From IMG/VR virus record IMGVR_UViG_3300029319_000019, positions 16,340 through 80,339 of that record: a stretch of DNA of 64,000 nucleotides; one strand, 5' to 3'. The notes beneath the pieces are model-generated. The model searched no databases, had not been told where the DNA came from, and saw only the letters and a list, made by a program, of their open reading frames with translations. Of this stretch, positions 10,001 through 17,560 are shown one piece after another. The translations under genes were made by a program, and so were the position numbers. This DNA is from a virus. The number at the start of each line of letters is the position of its first letter. Positions within the stretch are counted from its first letter, which is position 1.

Positions 10001-12176
10001 CTTGATCTATTTCTACTTGACTATCATCACCATCTCCAATTCCTCCAGCCATGTTAACCCCTGTTACCGTTGACCAAGCACACCCTGATGTTGCAGTTAA
10101 CGCTACTCCAACCTTATTCCAAACAAACCACCCTTCTTGCCCCATTAAAGCCGATGAAGGTTCCTGATATATCCATGTTTCAGCATCGCCCCAGTTATCA
10201 GTTATAGTATCCATAGCATTACCAAATCCAGGAGCGCCGGCTGTACCATTATTCAAGAGGCTATCAACGGGTGTATTACTTGTAACACCAATTAGTCCCA
10301 AGTTATCATCTGTATTATTCCCTCCGTTTGTATTTTCTGCAGCACCCGTATCCTGAAAGTTAGGATCACCAACTGCAAAATAATAAGTTTGTGTAAATGA
10401 TCCATCTGTACCAGTAAACGTTGTAAGATTGTTAGTTATACTAGATTTATATGGGTTAGAGTTACTAGGCATATGATGATGTCTAACATTTGTACCTCTT
10501 AAATCTTCCGCAACCACTTCTGTTACCCCATCAAATACTTTGTAGTCATCTGTGTTGGGATAAAATTCATTTTGGTTTTGCCAAAAATTCATACCATTAG
10601 AATTAGGTAAACCAGAGTAATCATAAAAATGAAATAACTGTCCTTGTGTCTGAGTCATTTCAACCAGACCTGGATCAAAACTAAACTGACTAAGAAAGTC
10701 TGTTTCTTCGTGATTAATATCATCCCAGTCAAGGCTGTTTGATGGGGTAGTACCTATTCCAGTAACACCTGAACCGTCTGTATCACCTATTGCTGTTCTA
10801 CCTGGTATATGATATGCATAGGACATAGTACCATCATTAAGAACAAATGCTATATAAAATGCATATACTTCATCTCTCGTGTAGCCTTTACGCTGGGTTC
10901 TTGAAGCAAAAGGACTTGTACCTCCTACGTCAGATAATGATAAATTATTTACGTCTCTATATCCTTGAGTTTTAGTAATATTAGCAGGAGGAGTTGTATT
11001 TAAATACCCATACATCATATTGTCTTGAGTCAACTCGTACGCATCAAATGGGTTAAATGTATCTACAATACTTACTGATTTAATAAAGTTTGCATGTTTT
11101 TGATACCCAATATCTTTAGTCCCAGTTAAATTGCCCACATATAAAACACCATCTAATTGTGCTAAAGTTTTAGCTGTATCATATGCAACTGTATCTATTA
11201 TAACTTCTTCTACTGATTTTGACTCATACCCTTCTAAACCAGAGAATGTAATTTTTTTACTACCTCCTGTTGTTATATCAACATCGTTTAATTTAAAAGC
11301 AAATTCTGCAGGAGCTCCATCTTTATCTACAGATCTAAATACTACTACAGGTCTAAGAAACTCATAGTCTTTATTTAAATTTGTAACTCTCCAAGCAATA
11401 GATTTACCTGTTTGACTATCAGGTAAACAACCATCATACCTTTCTATAGGACGAACTCCTTCATCATCTTCAACAATAGGAACTCCTAATGAATATGATA
11501 CAAAATTAGTTTGTGTAAAGTCTTGATCTACATATGCTAAAAATAAATAGTATGTTCCAGATTTAAGTGCACCTCCATTAGATATTGTATTAAAACTTAT
11601 ACGTGGAACTGGCCCTGAATGTGGAAATAAATTCATCCTATCTATATAGTTTTTGTTATTAGAAGACCCAGGAGAAACCCCATATAGTTCATTAGATAAA
11701 GAAGTTTGCTGTCTAGTAACATTTAAACTTCTTGGAGGATTAAAGTTATCAGTAAAATATATTATTAAATTACCATTAGGATCAATTTTATATGTTCCTT
11801 CTATTGGATAATTTTTACTAAATTTTAAATCTACATCATTTTCTAAACCCGTAATTGAAGAAGTAGCAGTTTGTCCAGCCGTTGTACTAAAAATAGTAAT
11901 CATACTTGCATCTTCAGGACCTATAGTGCTATATAAATGTATTGAAGAATCGCCATCTTCATTAACTACAAATAGTATAACCTGATCTTCTGTAGTTTCT
12001 ATAGTTCCAATAACCGTCTGATCAATAGATAAAGATTTATAAAATCTAGTACCAGGCTCATTTGATATTGCACCAGCAGTTTCATTTATTAGAATGTTCT
12101 TAGCATATCTATACGATCCTTCTGGTTGGTCTACAGGAGCAGCATCTTTATTTAATCCTTTTATATATTTAGCCAT
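7014..12176 (-). CDS. P22 gp10-like tail stabilisation / muzzle protein, 1720 aa
   Basis: The largest gene in the window. It opens with GLNKDAAPVDQPEGSYRYA and a following NEPG motif, a beginning I associate with the phage stabilisation protein family (P22 gp10-like) found in short-tailed phages. In crAss-like phages a homologue forms the muzzle below the portal and rings. The rest is beta-rich with many Tyr, Asn, Gly and Thr, as expected for propeller or beta-sandwich repeats. No signal peptide or catalytic motif is seen. It is one base in overlap with the preceding 318-aa protein, a likely ring or adaptor, which supports a place in the tail. The family call is from memory of the N-terminal motif. 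Confidence 0.72.
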   Translation of the reverse strand: MAKYIKGLNKDAAPVDQPEGSYRYAKNILINETAGAISNEPGTRFYKSLSIDQTVIGTIETTEDQVILFVVNEDGDSSIHLYSTIGPEDASMITIFSTTAGQTATSSITGLENDVDLKFSKNYPIEGTYKIDPNGNLIIYFTDNFNPPRSLNVTRQQTSLSNELYGVSPGSSNNKNYIDRMNLFPHSGPVPRISFNTISNGGALKSGTYYLFLAYVDQDFTQTNFVSYSLGVPIVEDDEGVRPIERYDGCLPDSQTGKSIAWRVTNLNKDYEFLRPVVVFRSVDKDGAPAEFAFKLNDVDITTGGSKKITFSGLEGYESKSVEEVIIDTVAYDTAKTLAQLDGVLYVGNLTGTKDIGYQKHANFIKSVSIVDTFNPFDAYELTQDNMMYGYLNTTPPANITKTQGYRDVNNLSLSDVGGTSPFASRTQRKGYTRDEVYAFYIAFVLNDGTMSYAYHIPGRTAIGDTDGSGVTGIGTTPSNSLDWDDINHEETDFLSQFSFDPGLVEMTQTQGQLFHFYDYSGLPNSNGMNFWQNQNEFYPNTDDYKVFDGVTEVVAEDLRGTNVRHHHMPSNSNPYKSSITNNLTTFTGTDGSFTQTYYFAVGDPNFQDTGAAENTNGGNNTDDNLGLIGVTSNTPVDSLLNNGTAGAPGFGNAMDTITDNWGDAETWIYQEPSSALMGQEGWFVWNKVGVALTATSGCAWSTVTGVNMAGGIGDGDDSQVEIDQDNSVDFFGSGNLPGQGDLGTWPSQVTYGIFIWQAQVTDTNLAGQIAHEVRPLGVRFKDIKIPVDIADKVQGFRIYYAERKHSNRRILGQDLLKKNISQFDIDLSDCAGDAAIDTLGTIDDGVQTLNASEDFILASGALYNGAINSATFHDFYLLSRKNSLVPGTHTSHEYTVDMLSFGGPFHSYEDVHYNLGENLQGNTPYTAGDGPKCILNSSFKSFHIGTNYQQQSIAPNFRHYPIREKCKTYLRGNSIFDGRSLGFGQRIYNLGGESSIMLGYLANRQPNQGGWSDAGTGAPWHINPEDPVLGDPNNPDQQFYYENPPSPVQLQIHNLHAFKTDMYLSFDTQELIWTGYEVLGEDLQNFILNDDGTEPGAYVEDANGNATEFTVFGETGEVWGGDTYLCRHGYRISHRPEHNLSAPWDHKTLIYTICESTDNINFRHDKDKESAYFPGSPAKRMLDLKADVDLTKEDAMLYSHPYTLGVADIKPPMPYPIREADPEIFKTRVQRSAKADNTSLIDNYRVFLALQFKDLPRNRGDLWKLLSLNNLLYLHTEDSLFRTKGKQSLQMSDGTESFVGSGDIFAQDPDEIIQTKYGYGGTQSQWVSMVTKHGYFTLDYRNRRVFLFKDQLYDIGKQGMESWFQDNIPFTLEKYGVPSDIDNPILGIGFHSEYDERYDRILLTKRDLKPTEDLLELLLAAQLSQLVYPIAQFNSTTNQFEIVNEVFSIGEVGDTGASTLEVTPIDYSDTEYFESTGWTISYDVELNVWVSFHDYIPYIYSRHGESLISFTPGYGNVWVHSSEINRGRFYTENYLTEFEFIYNSGKDSDKIFYSFDYMVDVEDSHNVLANDHGFNSFYVYTTHQISDEQPIEYMINTRQVGNEWKINKFRDLAKLTTSNDTIYTGAFTGSNFGVPGANVAGTITTGVEVTDGQVNANPMFNIDGMTETINNNFIDAGKSWHKQRKFRDKWIGIRLKYDNVTKKLINLYSTNVAAKKFYR

Positions 12177-13132
12177 TAGTAATCTCTATTTAACTCTTCT
12201 CTATGATTTAAGTATTCAAAGAAACAAGCATGTGCATTGATGTCTGGTATAAGTCTAACCCACTGATTCATGTAAGATTCGTATCTTTCAATGTCAGGAT
12301 AGTTAGCAGCGTTTCTAGCTTGCGTACAATAGTACTTCCATTTTGAATCTGCAAAGTTATAGTCTATCCTATTATTAGGTTTATCATAACCACCCAATAA
12401 CATTTGTTTGTATATATACCAAAACATAGCTTCTTTATAACTTATATCGTCTGGTATCATTGGAAAGCATTCATCATCAATAGGAAAAGCTGTATAGCTT
12501 ATACATACTTTACCGCTAGCAAAAGATGTTTTTATGTAATCACAATCTATTATATAGCTTTCGTTATTTGTAGCATGTTCGTTAATACAATCATCGCAAT
12601 GCATAGAGCTATGGAAAGTGCTAGCTCCATAACGTAATGGTTCTAAGCCAGCACCTCCACCTTTAGCATTAAAATATATCCCCTCTAAAACGGTTATCCT
12701 ACTAATTAGCTCTCTAAGCTCTGCTACATTTGCTTTGTATTGTGTATCATATGTGTTTAAATCTGCATTAGTAATGTTAGCTCCATTGTTAGCTACATCA
12801 TTTTCTAAAGTCTCATTATATTGTGCTATGTCAGCTCTAAGTTTTCTAACTTGCTCTGTAAGAACATCAAGCTCATCACTTGAAGAAGTACCAACAGTTC
12901 CATTAACTGCTACTTGATTTATAAAATATAAGTCTCCAGGTAAACATGCTTTATGATCTTCTATTGTAAGCACGCATTGTTTTTGACACAGTTGTGAAGC
13001 TGCCCCAATGTGCTCTAAAGCTTCTCCTATCCATTCTACTGCATCATCTACCCAGTCTGCATGATTAGGTCTTAGATCACGCATAACCTTACGGATAATC
13101 ATTTTACTTGATATGTTCTTATATACTGCCAT
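12176..13132 (-). CDS. Head-tail ring / adaptor protein candidate, 318 aa
   Basis: The N-terminal half is helical (MIIRKVMRDLRPNHADWVDDAVEWIGEALE broken over several helices). A clear coiled coil of heptads occupies residues 85-150, followed by a mixed region with a Cys-x2-Cys pair near MHCDDCINEH. The protein starts one base before the 1720-aa tail protein ends its upstream boundary, so the two are coupled. Proteins of this size, helical at the N-terminus and next to the gp10-like gene, act as ring or adaptor subunits between portal and tail in short-tailed phages. The assignment is by context and not by a recognised domain. Confidence 0.6.
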   Translation of the reverse strand: MAVYKNISSKMIIRKVMRDLRPNHADWVDDAVEWIGEALEHIGAASQLCQKQCVLTIEDHKACLPGDLYFINQVAVNGTVGTSSSDELDVLTEQVRKLRADIAQYNETLENDVANNGANITNADLNTYDTQYKANVAELRELISRITVLEGIYFNAKGGGAGLEPLRYGASTFHSSMHCDDCINEHATNNESYIIDCDYIKTSFASGKVCISYTAFPIDDECFPMIPDDISYKEAMFWYIYKQMLLGGYDKPNNRIDYNFADSKWKYYCTQARNAANYPDIERYESYMNQWVRLIPDINAHACFFEYLNHREELNRDY

Positions 13133-13134
13133 AT

Positions 13135-13404
13135 TTATCTCCAGTTACTACAGCTACCACAATTCCATGCGCGTAGCGATTTATTAATTCTTGAGTTAGG
13201 ATCTCTTTGTCCTTTAGCTCCTGTACGTTTAGCCTTCATCCCACACATTCTACTGCAGAAACTAGAACGTCTTTTGTTACCTTTCTTTTTACTAGGAGCT
13301 TTTAAGTTACCCCCTGTTGCTCTATTATAAGATCGTCTACCTGCAGCGTTTAGTCCACCGCTAGGATTCTTGCCTGCTTTTCTTTGCCATGCTGGTGTTG
13401 CCAT
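13135..13404 (-). CDS. Small basic protein, DUF6321-like (NPSGGLNAAGRRSY motif)
   Basis: 89 residues, strongly basic. It contains PAWQRKAGKNPSGGLNAAGR and RATGGNLKAP, words I recognise from small proteins widespread in T4-like cyanophages and other marine viruses (DUF6321-like; the number is from memory). The C-terminal half carries a Cys set (CSRMCGMK ... NCGSCSNW) that could hold a zinc ion; the cyanophage versions I recall lack these Cys residues. It is the third member of a cluster of tiny basic proteins read as one unit. A role in binding DNA or RNA is plausible from charge alone and is not shown. Confidence 0.72.
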   Translation of the reverse strand: MATPAWQRKAGKNPSGGLNAAGRRSYNRATGGNLKAPSKKKGNKRRSSFCSRMCGMKAKRTGAKGQRDPNSRINKSLRAWNCGSCSNWR

Positions 13405-13406
13405 AT

Positions 13407-13697
13407 TTATATTCTTGCTGGTCCAGGTAGTATAAATCCACCACCCTTCGCACGTTTAACTTTCTTTTTTCTTTTGTACCTACTAACTCTTCCTTTAGTA
13501 TTCTTTTCTCTCTGAGCTCTAGCCTTCTCTGATGCAGATAGTTCAGACCACGTAGATGGTGTATCCTTAGATATACGTCTAGTAGGTCTAAATGTGTTCT
13601 CACCTCCACTGTAGTCTTTCTTACCACTAGGTGTTCTCCATTTTTCTTTAAACCAACGCTTTAGTCTAGCGCCTGCAGCAGTCTTTCTTACAGCCAT
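13407..13697 (-). CDS. Small basic protein, DUF5872-like (RWFKEKWRTPSGKKDY)
   Basis: 96 residues and very rich in Lys and Arg. It carries LKRWFKEKWRTPSGKKDYSG and RISKDTPSTWSELS, a pattern I associate with small proteins of marine phages and nucleocytoplasmic large DNA viruses (DUF5872-like, from memory). The tail runs KGRVSRYKRKKKVKRAKGGG. The start shares one base with the stop of the preceding 66-aa gene. The rest of the family has no firm function. The extreme charge and its place among head and tail genes suggest a nucleic-acid-bound virion or packaging component, which is inference. Confidence 0.72.
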   Translation of the reverse strand: MAVRKTAAGARLKRWFKEKWRTPSGKKDYSGGENTFRPTRRISKDTPSTWSELSASEKARAQREKNTKGRVSRYKRKKKVKRAKGGGFILPGPARI

Positions 13698-13897
13698 TAC
13701 TTCTTCTTTAATTTGCGACCACTGCCATATATGTCTGACATCAGACTGGTAGCTAGTCCACCTTTTTCTTTTTTACTTTTATTTCCCCAGTTAGCAGCTC
13801 CAACCTTACGACACTTAGCCATCGCACCACTTCTGTATGCAGATGTCTTAGGACCGTATCGAGCTACAACTTTATGATAACACGCGTCTTTTGGCAT
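13697..13897 (-). CDS. Small basic protein with KCRKVGAANWGNKSKK motif
   Basis: 66 residues, beginning with a Cys/His pair (CYHKV), then RYGPKTSAYRSGAMAKCRKV and GAANWGNKSKK. I recognise this signature from small proteins of marine phages and algal viruses, where it occurs alone or as a domain; the function is unknown. It ends with Lys-Lys-Lys and has one KGG word like those in the neighbouring Lys/Met-rich protein. It is followed without a gap by the two other small basic proteins. Confidence 0.72.
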   Translation of the reverse strand: MPKDACYHKVVARYGPKTSAYRSGAMAKCRKVGAANWGNKSKKEKGGLATSLMSDIYGSGRKLKKK

Positions 13898-13899
13898 CT

Positions 13900-14364
13900 C
13901 TAATTCTTTTTAAATTTTAAATAATCTAGTTCATCTAACTCCTTCAGTTTACCTTTGTTACCCTTCACTCCTCGTGTAGCATCAAATCTGTAAACTGTTT
14001 TGTTCTTTACTTTGCACTTACCTTTACGCCAGTAGTATTTAAGATACTCACTGTCTGTATAGTATATGTGCCATTTGACACCGTCTCCAGTGTCCTTGTT
14101 GTAAAGCTCACTACCATTTTCTAATAGCTCAGCTTTATACTTGTTTGATTCGCCCCAGTCTATACCAGGGTTTCTAGGATCTCTCTCCATTCTTACGACG
14201 GAAAGAGTTGATAGGTTATACCCCATGTTAAACTCTTTACCGTCTAGAATGTAATCTATAATCATCATGTTAAACTCACTGCATATATCCACAAAAGTTT
14301 GCTTTGATATATTGCTGTCAGTCTCTACATAATCATTGTATATATGAGAGATGGTGTGTTGCAC
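13900..14364 (-). CDS. Conserved phage virion-module protein, 154 aa
   Basis: A small mixed alpha/beta protein. The core reads MGYNLSTLSVVR, then GIDWGESNKYKAEL and a YYWRKGKCKVKNK segment. Similar short proteins with an IDWG- or INW-type motif lie in the structural module of crAss-like phages, to my recollection, without a known function. The start overlaps the stop of the Lys/Met/Gly-rich gene by one base. No membrane segment or enzyme motif is seen. A minor head-tail or capsid component is the most economical guess. Confidence 0.6.
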   Translation of the reverse strand: MQHTISHIYNDYVETDSNISKQTFVDICSEFNMMIIDYILDGKEFNMGYNLSTLSVVRMERDPRNPGIDWGESNKYKAELLENGSELYNKDTGDGVKWHIYYTDSEYLKYYWRKGKCKVKNKTVYRFDATRGVKGNKGKLKELDELDYLKFKKN

Positions 14365-14819
14365 TAGTCTCTATCTAAGTCAAATACACCTGGCTCGATG
14401 AATCCACCCATTTGGTACATCATCTTTTTACCGCCCATTCCCATCTTTTTCTTTCCACCCATCATTTTCTTCTCTCCACCTTTCTTCATCATCGTTTTAG
14501 CCATAGCTGGGCCTTTCTTGCTTATCTTTTTGATAGCTTTGACAATTTTTCTTTTCCTTTTCTTTTTCGCTCTTTCTTCCTGTCGCATCTCTTTTTTAAC
14601 GTTCTTCTTCTCATCTTCAGTCAATGGTCTCGCAGTCTTAGGACTACCACCCATCTGCATCTTACCTTTACCGTCAGCTGCAAAGAAAGGAACCTTCTTA
14701 CCATCTTTCATGACCATCTTCAGCTTACCGCCGTCCTTCATCATCTTCTTTTTACCACCGTACATCATCATCTTTTTCTTAGATCCTCCGTACATCATTT
14801 TTTTCTTATTCATTTTCAA
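14364..14819 (-). CDS. Lys/Met/Gly-rich low-complexity protein with GG repeats
   Basis: 151 residues of very biased composition, mostly Lys, Met and Gly. The words MYGG, KDGG, MGG, KKGG and MMGGKKK recur from end to end, ending YQMGGFIEPGVFDLDRD. A basic Arg/Lys helix lies in the middle (EERAKKKRKRKIVKAIKK). The GG words resemble those in the 1054-aa and 392-aa internal virion proteins, so they may share a partner or a processing enzyme. The bias raises the question of whether it is a real protein, but it keeps one frame, starts after an 18-base gap, and is coupled to the next gene by a one-base overlap, so it very likely is. DNA condensation is a possible role. Confidence 0.65.
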   Translation of the reverse strand: MKMNKKKMMYGGSKKKMMMYGGKKKMMKDGGKLKMVMKDGKKVPFFAADGKGKMQMGGSPKTARPLTEDEKKNVKKEMRQEERAKKKRKRKIVKAIKKISKKGPAMAKTMMKKGGEKKMMGGKKKMGMGGKKMMYQMGGFIEPGVFDLDRD

Positions 14820-14837
14820 AAATATTTATAATTATAA

Positions 14838-15527
14838 TTATCGTTTTGGTGCAGGTCTACCCTGACCTTGATCCTGTAATGTATCATTAGTAGTATCATT
14901 TACTGATGACGATAACATCATAAGCTCTCCACTCATAATACCTTGTGTTATTGTTTGTAACATATCCATTGGTATAGGAAAGTCTGAATCACTATCATAG
15001 CAATCAGATCCATCACAATCAAATAGAGCAACATCTTCTGGATCTTCAAATATTCCTCTCACATTTATAAATTTCAAACCATCTGCATTGTATACATACA
15101 AATAATCTTCAATCATATAAGCTTTCATTTTATTTTTAGTGTACTTATCAAAAGGTAACCATTGAACTGTATGTGATTCTACTATAGGTATATTAGCTTT
15201 ACCATCAATAGCTCCTACATAAGTAACTGCATCCTTAAAATTAAATCTAACTGTTTTTGGTATCTTCTTAACTGTTCTATATACAGCACACTCTGTTGGT
15301 AAATTGCAACATTTAGATGCATCTACCTTTATTAATTCTAAACATCCTAAATCTTGTTCTAGGTGTCTAGTAATCATACCGTTTCTAGCAAAGTCCCTAC
15401 GTATGAGCATAGCTCTGTAGTACTTTACATTAAATTTAATTTGACTAGTAGATATATGATCATTATTGCTAGATCTACCTCCTCTAACTAAATTTAAAAT
15501 ATTGTATGAAATTTCATTTAATGTCAT
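14838..15527 (-). CDS. Head-tail connector / ring protein candidate, 229 aa
   Basis: Opens with MTLNEISYNILNLVRGG and a helix ending KYYRAMLIRRDFARNG. A beta-rich middle follows, with a C-terminal helix after the acidic run DCDGSDCYDSDSDFPIPMD. This layout matches small connector proteins of crAss-like phages that I recall lying upstream of the gp10-like gene, with a conserved D-x-(F/Y)-P-I near the end. Cys residues at CCNLP and CDGSDC could bind metal. It lies between the metallophosphoesterase and the small basic cluster. The role is inferred. Confidence 0.55.
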   Translation of the reverse strand: MTLNEISYNILNLVRGGRSSNNDHISTSQIKFNVKYYRAMLIRRDFARNGMITRHLEQDLGCLELIKVDASKCCNLPTECAVYRTVKKIPKTVRFNFKDAVTYVGAIDGKANIPIVESHTVQWLPFDKYTKNKMKAYMIEDYLYVYNADGLKFINVRGIFEDPEDVALFDCDGSDCYDSDSDFPIPMDMLQTITQGIMSGELMMLSSSVNDTTNDTLQDQGQGRPAPKR

Positions 15528-15530
15528 TTG

Positions 15531-16661
15531 TTATATGTTAGTTTGTAAATATCCTTCATATCCACGCGCTTTACTCCATATATGTGCTTGTCCTGTTCTT
15601 TTGGCTTCGTATCCCATCATCTTATGCCAAGCATCGTTAGCACAGATAGATGGTATAAATCTTACTTTTATTCCTCTAAACTCATCAACTCTTTCTTTAT
15701 GTTTATGTCCACAGTGTACCTCTCTAAACGTAGCTTGTGCAAATAGCATAGGCTGTTCAGTTGCCATTATTAGTGGCATATCAGCTGTCTTTTCTTTATC
15801 TCCGTGTGTAAACATAATTAAGTTAACTCCGTATTTATAATATTTTCTAGAGTCAAAGTTGTTATCAACACTAACTCTTTCATCGTTTTTAAAGAATGCT
15901 CTTAGGTATTCACCTGCATAAAACATTCTTTCATAGTCGTGGTTACCTTGTACAACAACCACATCTACTGGTGCAGTATCGGCTAAGTAGTTTATTGCTC
16001 TTACCATTAAGTTACAATATCCTACAAATGTTTCTTGCCACTCTGCTGAATCCTGCTGAGGTGTACCTTTTGTGGTAGCACGGGAATATCCCTCAGAGTT
16101 CATACCATCATTACCTATTGGTAATAAGATTTTTTCTATATCTAAGCCTTCTGCTTTAGCTAGTAAATCTTTTACAGTATTCATATACTCTTCCTCAGCT
16201 TCGTCAAGTGTCTGTCCAGTGTATTTACCATAGTGTATATCTGGTAAAGAGATCTCATATACTACTGGGTCTTTGACAGCGTTGTAGTCCTTTTCAACCT
16301 TTGGGCTGTAAGACTCTAGAAGTGCAAGTATTTCTTCCTTTGCTTTCTTCATTAGATCGTCTTCTCCTTTTACTACAACAGAGAATCTATGATCCCCTTG
16401 CATGTTTTGCCAAAACTTAACAGACTTGACATCTGTTTCTTCTATTTCATTTTCTTTTAAGAACTTTTTGAACTCACTTATTTCTGACGCATTTACATTG
16501 TCTAGATCAAAGTTAGATCCTTTTGCTTCAAGCCTAGCTTCTTTCAAAGCATGTCTGCATGTTTCAACACTGCAGTTTAGTCTCTCAGACAATCGTTCGG
16601 CACCTTCATTCAGGTAACCAGGCTTCTCTTTTAGAAAAGCCTTAATTTCACTTTTAGTCAT
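15531..16661 (-). CDS. Calcineurin-like metallophosphoesterase with N-terminal helical domain
   Basis: The full metallophosphoesterase motif set is present: D141-x-H143 (SLPDIHYGK), GND at 183-185, GNHD at 239-242, THGD at 285-288 and GHKH at 318-321. These residues hold two metal ions in this family, which cleaves phosphomonoesters or phosphodiesters. Residues 1-45 look like a helix-turn-helix (LSERLNCSVETCRHALKEA), so the enzyme may act on DNA. A linker region to about residue 130 is alpha/beta. It sits in the late operon between the holin and a connector gene, an odd place for a metabolic enzyme; roles in DNA end processing or virion maturation are both possible. The substrate cannot be read from sequence. 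Confidence 0.88.
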   Translation of the reverse strand: MTKSEIKAFLKEKPGYLNEGAERLSERLNCSVETCRHALKEARLEAKGSNFDLDNVNASEISEFKKFLKENEIEETDVKSVKFWQNMQGDHRFSVVVKGEDDLMKKAKEEILALLESYSPKVEKDYNAVKDPVVYEISLPDIHYGKYTGQTLDEAEEEYMNTVKDLLAKAEGLDIEKILLPIGNDGMNSEGYSRATTKGTPQQDSAEWQETFVGYCNLMVRAINYLADTAPVDVVVVQGNHDYERMFYAGEYLRAFFKNDERVSVDNNFDSRKYYKYGVNLIMFTHGDKEKTADMPLIMATEQPMLFAQATFREVHCGHKHKERVDEFRGIKVRFIPSICANDAWHKMMGYEAKRTGQAHIWSKARGYEGYLQTNI

Positions 16662-16677
16662 TATATTGGTCTATTGG

Positions 16678-17097
16678 TTATTTTTTTTCTGTATCATTTT
16701 TTTTGGAACTACCACCAAAAAAGAAATCAACAATTGTGTTAACTTTTGCACTCATTGCCCCAAAGATAGTGGAAATAAAACTAATTTCAAACTCTCCTAA
16801 GTTAATGTCTCCCAGCACAAAGTGATTAAACATCACAAAACTAATGCCAAAGTATGCAACTGTGAACAAAGTTGCTAACACTTTTTGGATGATAGCATCG
16901 TCCTTATACATGTCTCTTGCAGACTTGCGATCTTCTACTTCTTTAGCAAAAGCTTCGCGCTCTGCTTCTAACATTATCTTTTGTAATTCTATTTTAGCCT
17001 GATCTCTTTCTTTATCAGTTGTAATTACTTTGTCCAATATTCCTTCGGCGTTGTCTAGAACTTTACCAAACAGTCCGCCCATTACTTTTTGTATCAT
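16678..17097 (-). CDS. Holin, GTA 3TM-type candidate
   Basis: 139 residues. An amphipathic N-terminus (GGLFGKVLDNAEGILDKVI) is followed by a charged coiled-coil helix (residues 30-65), one strong membrane segment around VLATLFTVAYFGISFVMF and a second weaker one around FISTIFGAMSA, ending in a charged tail. This order, with TTDKERDQAKIELQK, matches the holin family with three membrane segments known from gene transfer agents and many phages. It would make holes in the inner membrane at the end of infection. The DUF5675-like gene two genes away could supply the matching cell-wall activity. Confidence 0.75.
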   Translation of the reverse strand: MIQKVMGGLFGKVLDNAEGILDKVITTDKERDQAKIELQKIMLEAEREAFAKEVEDRKSARDMYKDDAIIQKVLATLFTVAYFGISFVMFNHFVLGDINLGEFEISFISTIFGAMSAKVNTIVDFFFGGSSKKNDTEKK

Positions 17098-17098
17098 A

Positions 17099-17554
17099 TT
17101 AATATCCTGTTGTTATTCCTTGCTGTGATGTACTTAGATTTCTTTCATGTAAATTTCTACCTCCTTCATAATCCAGTAAAACATCTACGTTTTGTGTTGC
17201 TTTAATTACAAAATTATACATGTTACCGTGTGTACATGGATGATCTGTAAATAATGATAATGTAGATCCTACAGGTATAGTAACACTTTTTATGTGATAG
17301 TATATTTTTTGATCAGCTTTAGTTGCATAATCATCAGCATCAATATTATAATTACTATCATCGTTACGCCCATGCAGTTTCACAGTCTTATCTATATTAT
17401 AAGTTTCTAAGTATACATCTACAACTGCGTCAGTAGAATCTACGTTAGCTATTTGACATTTATGTATGGTAACATTATTATCACCATAAATATCACTTCT
17501 CCTAATAAGAATCTGTTCAACAGTTGTCGTTATATTTCTATATATATATTTCAT
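17099..17554 (-). CDS. Unknown small beta-rich protein, 151 aa
   Basis: Begins MKYIYRNITTTVEQILIRR. The body is a series of predicted beta strands with Asp/Asn-rich turns, ending in ERNLSTSQQGITTGY. No signal peptide, membrane segment or catalytic motif is seen. It lies one base from the holin gene and six bases from a fibre-like gene. Similar small jelly-roll-like proteins decorate phage heads or fibres, so a virion part is likely. The family is not recognised. Confidence 0.55.
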   Translation of the reverse strand: MKYIYRNITTTVEQILIRRSDIYGDNNVTIHKCQIANVDSTDAVVDVYLETYNIDKTVKLHGRNDDSNYNIDADDYATKADQKIYYHIKSVTIPVGSTLSLFTDHPCTHGNMYNFVIKATQNVDVLLDYEGGRNLHERNLSTSQQGITTGY

Positions 17555-17560
17555 TCTATT

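Noticed and set aside
13361-13627. 88-aa frame overlapping the small basic genes
   Set aside because: Lies in another frame of the RWFKEKW protein, whose family motif supports the real frame.
14398-14865. Rightward Phe/Ile-rich frames of 139-155 aa opposite the Lys/Met protein
   Set aside because: Mirror of Lys/Met/Gly codons; hydrophobic runs have no start signal and no place in a rightward operon.
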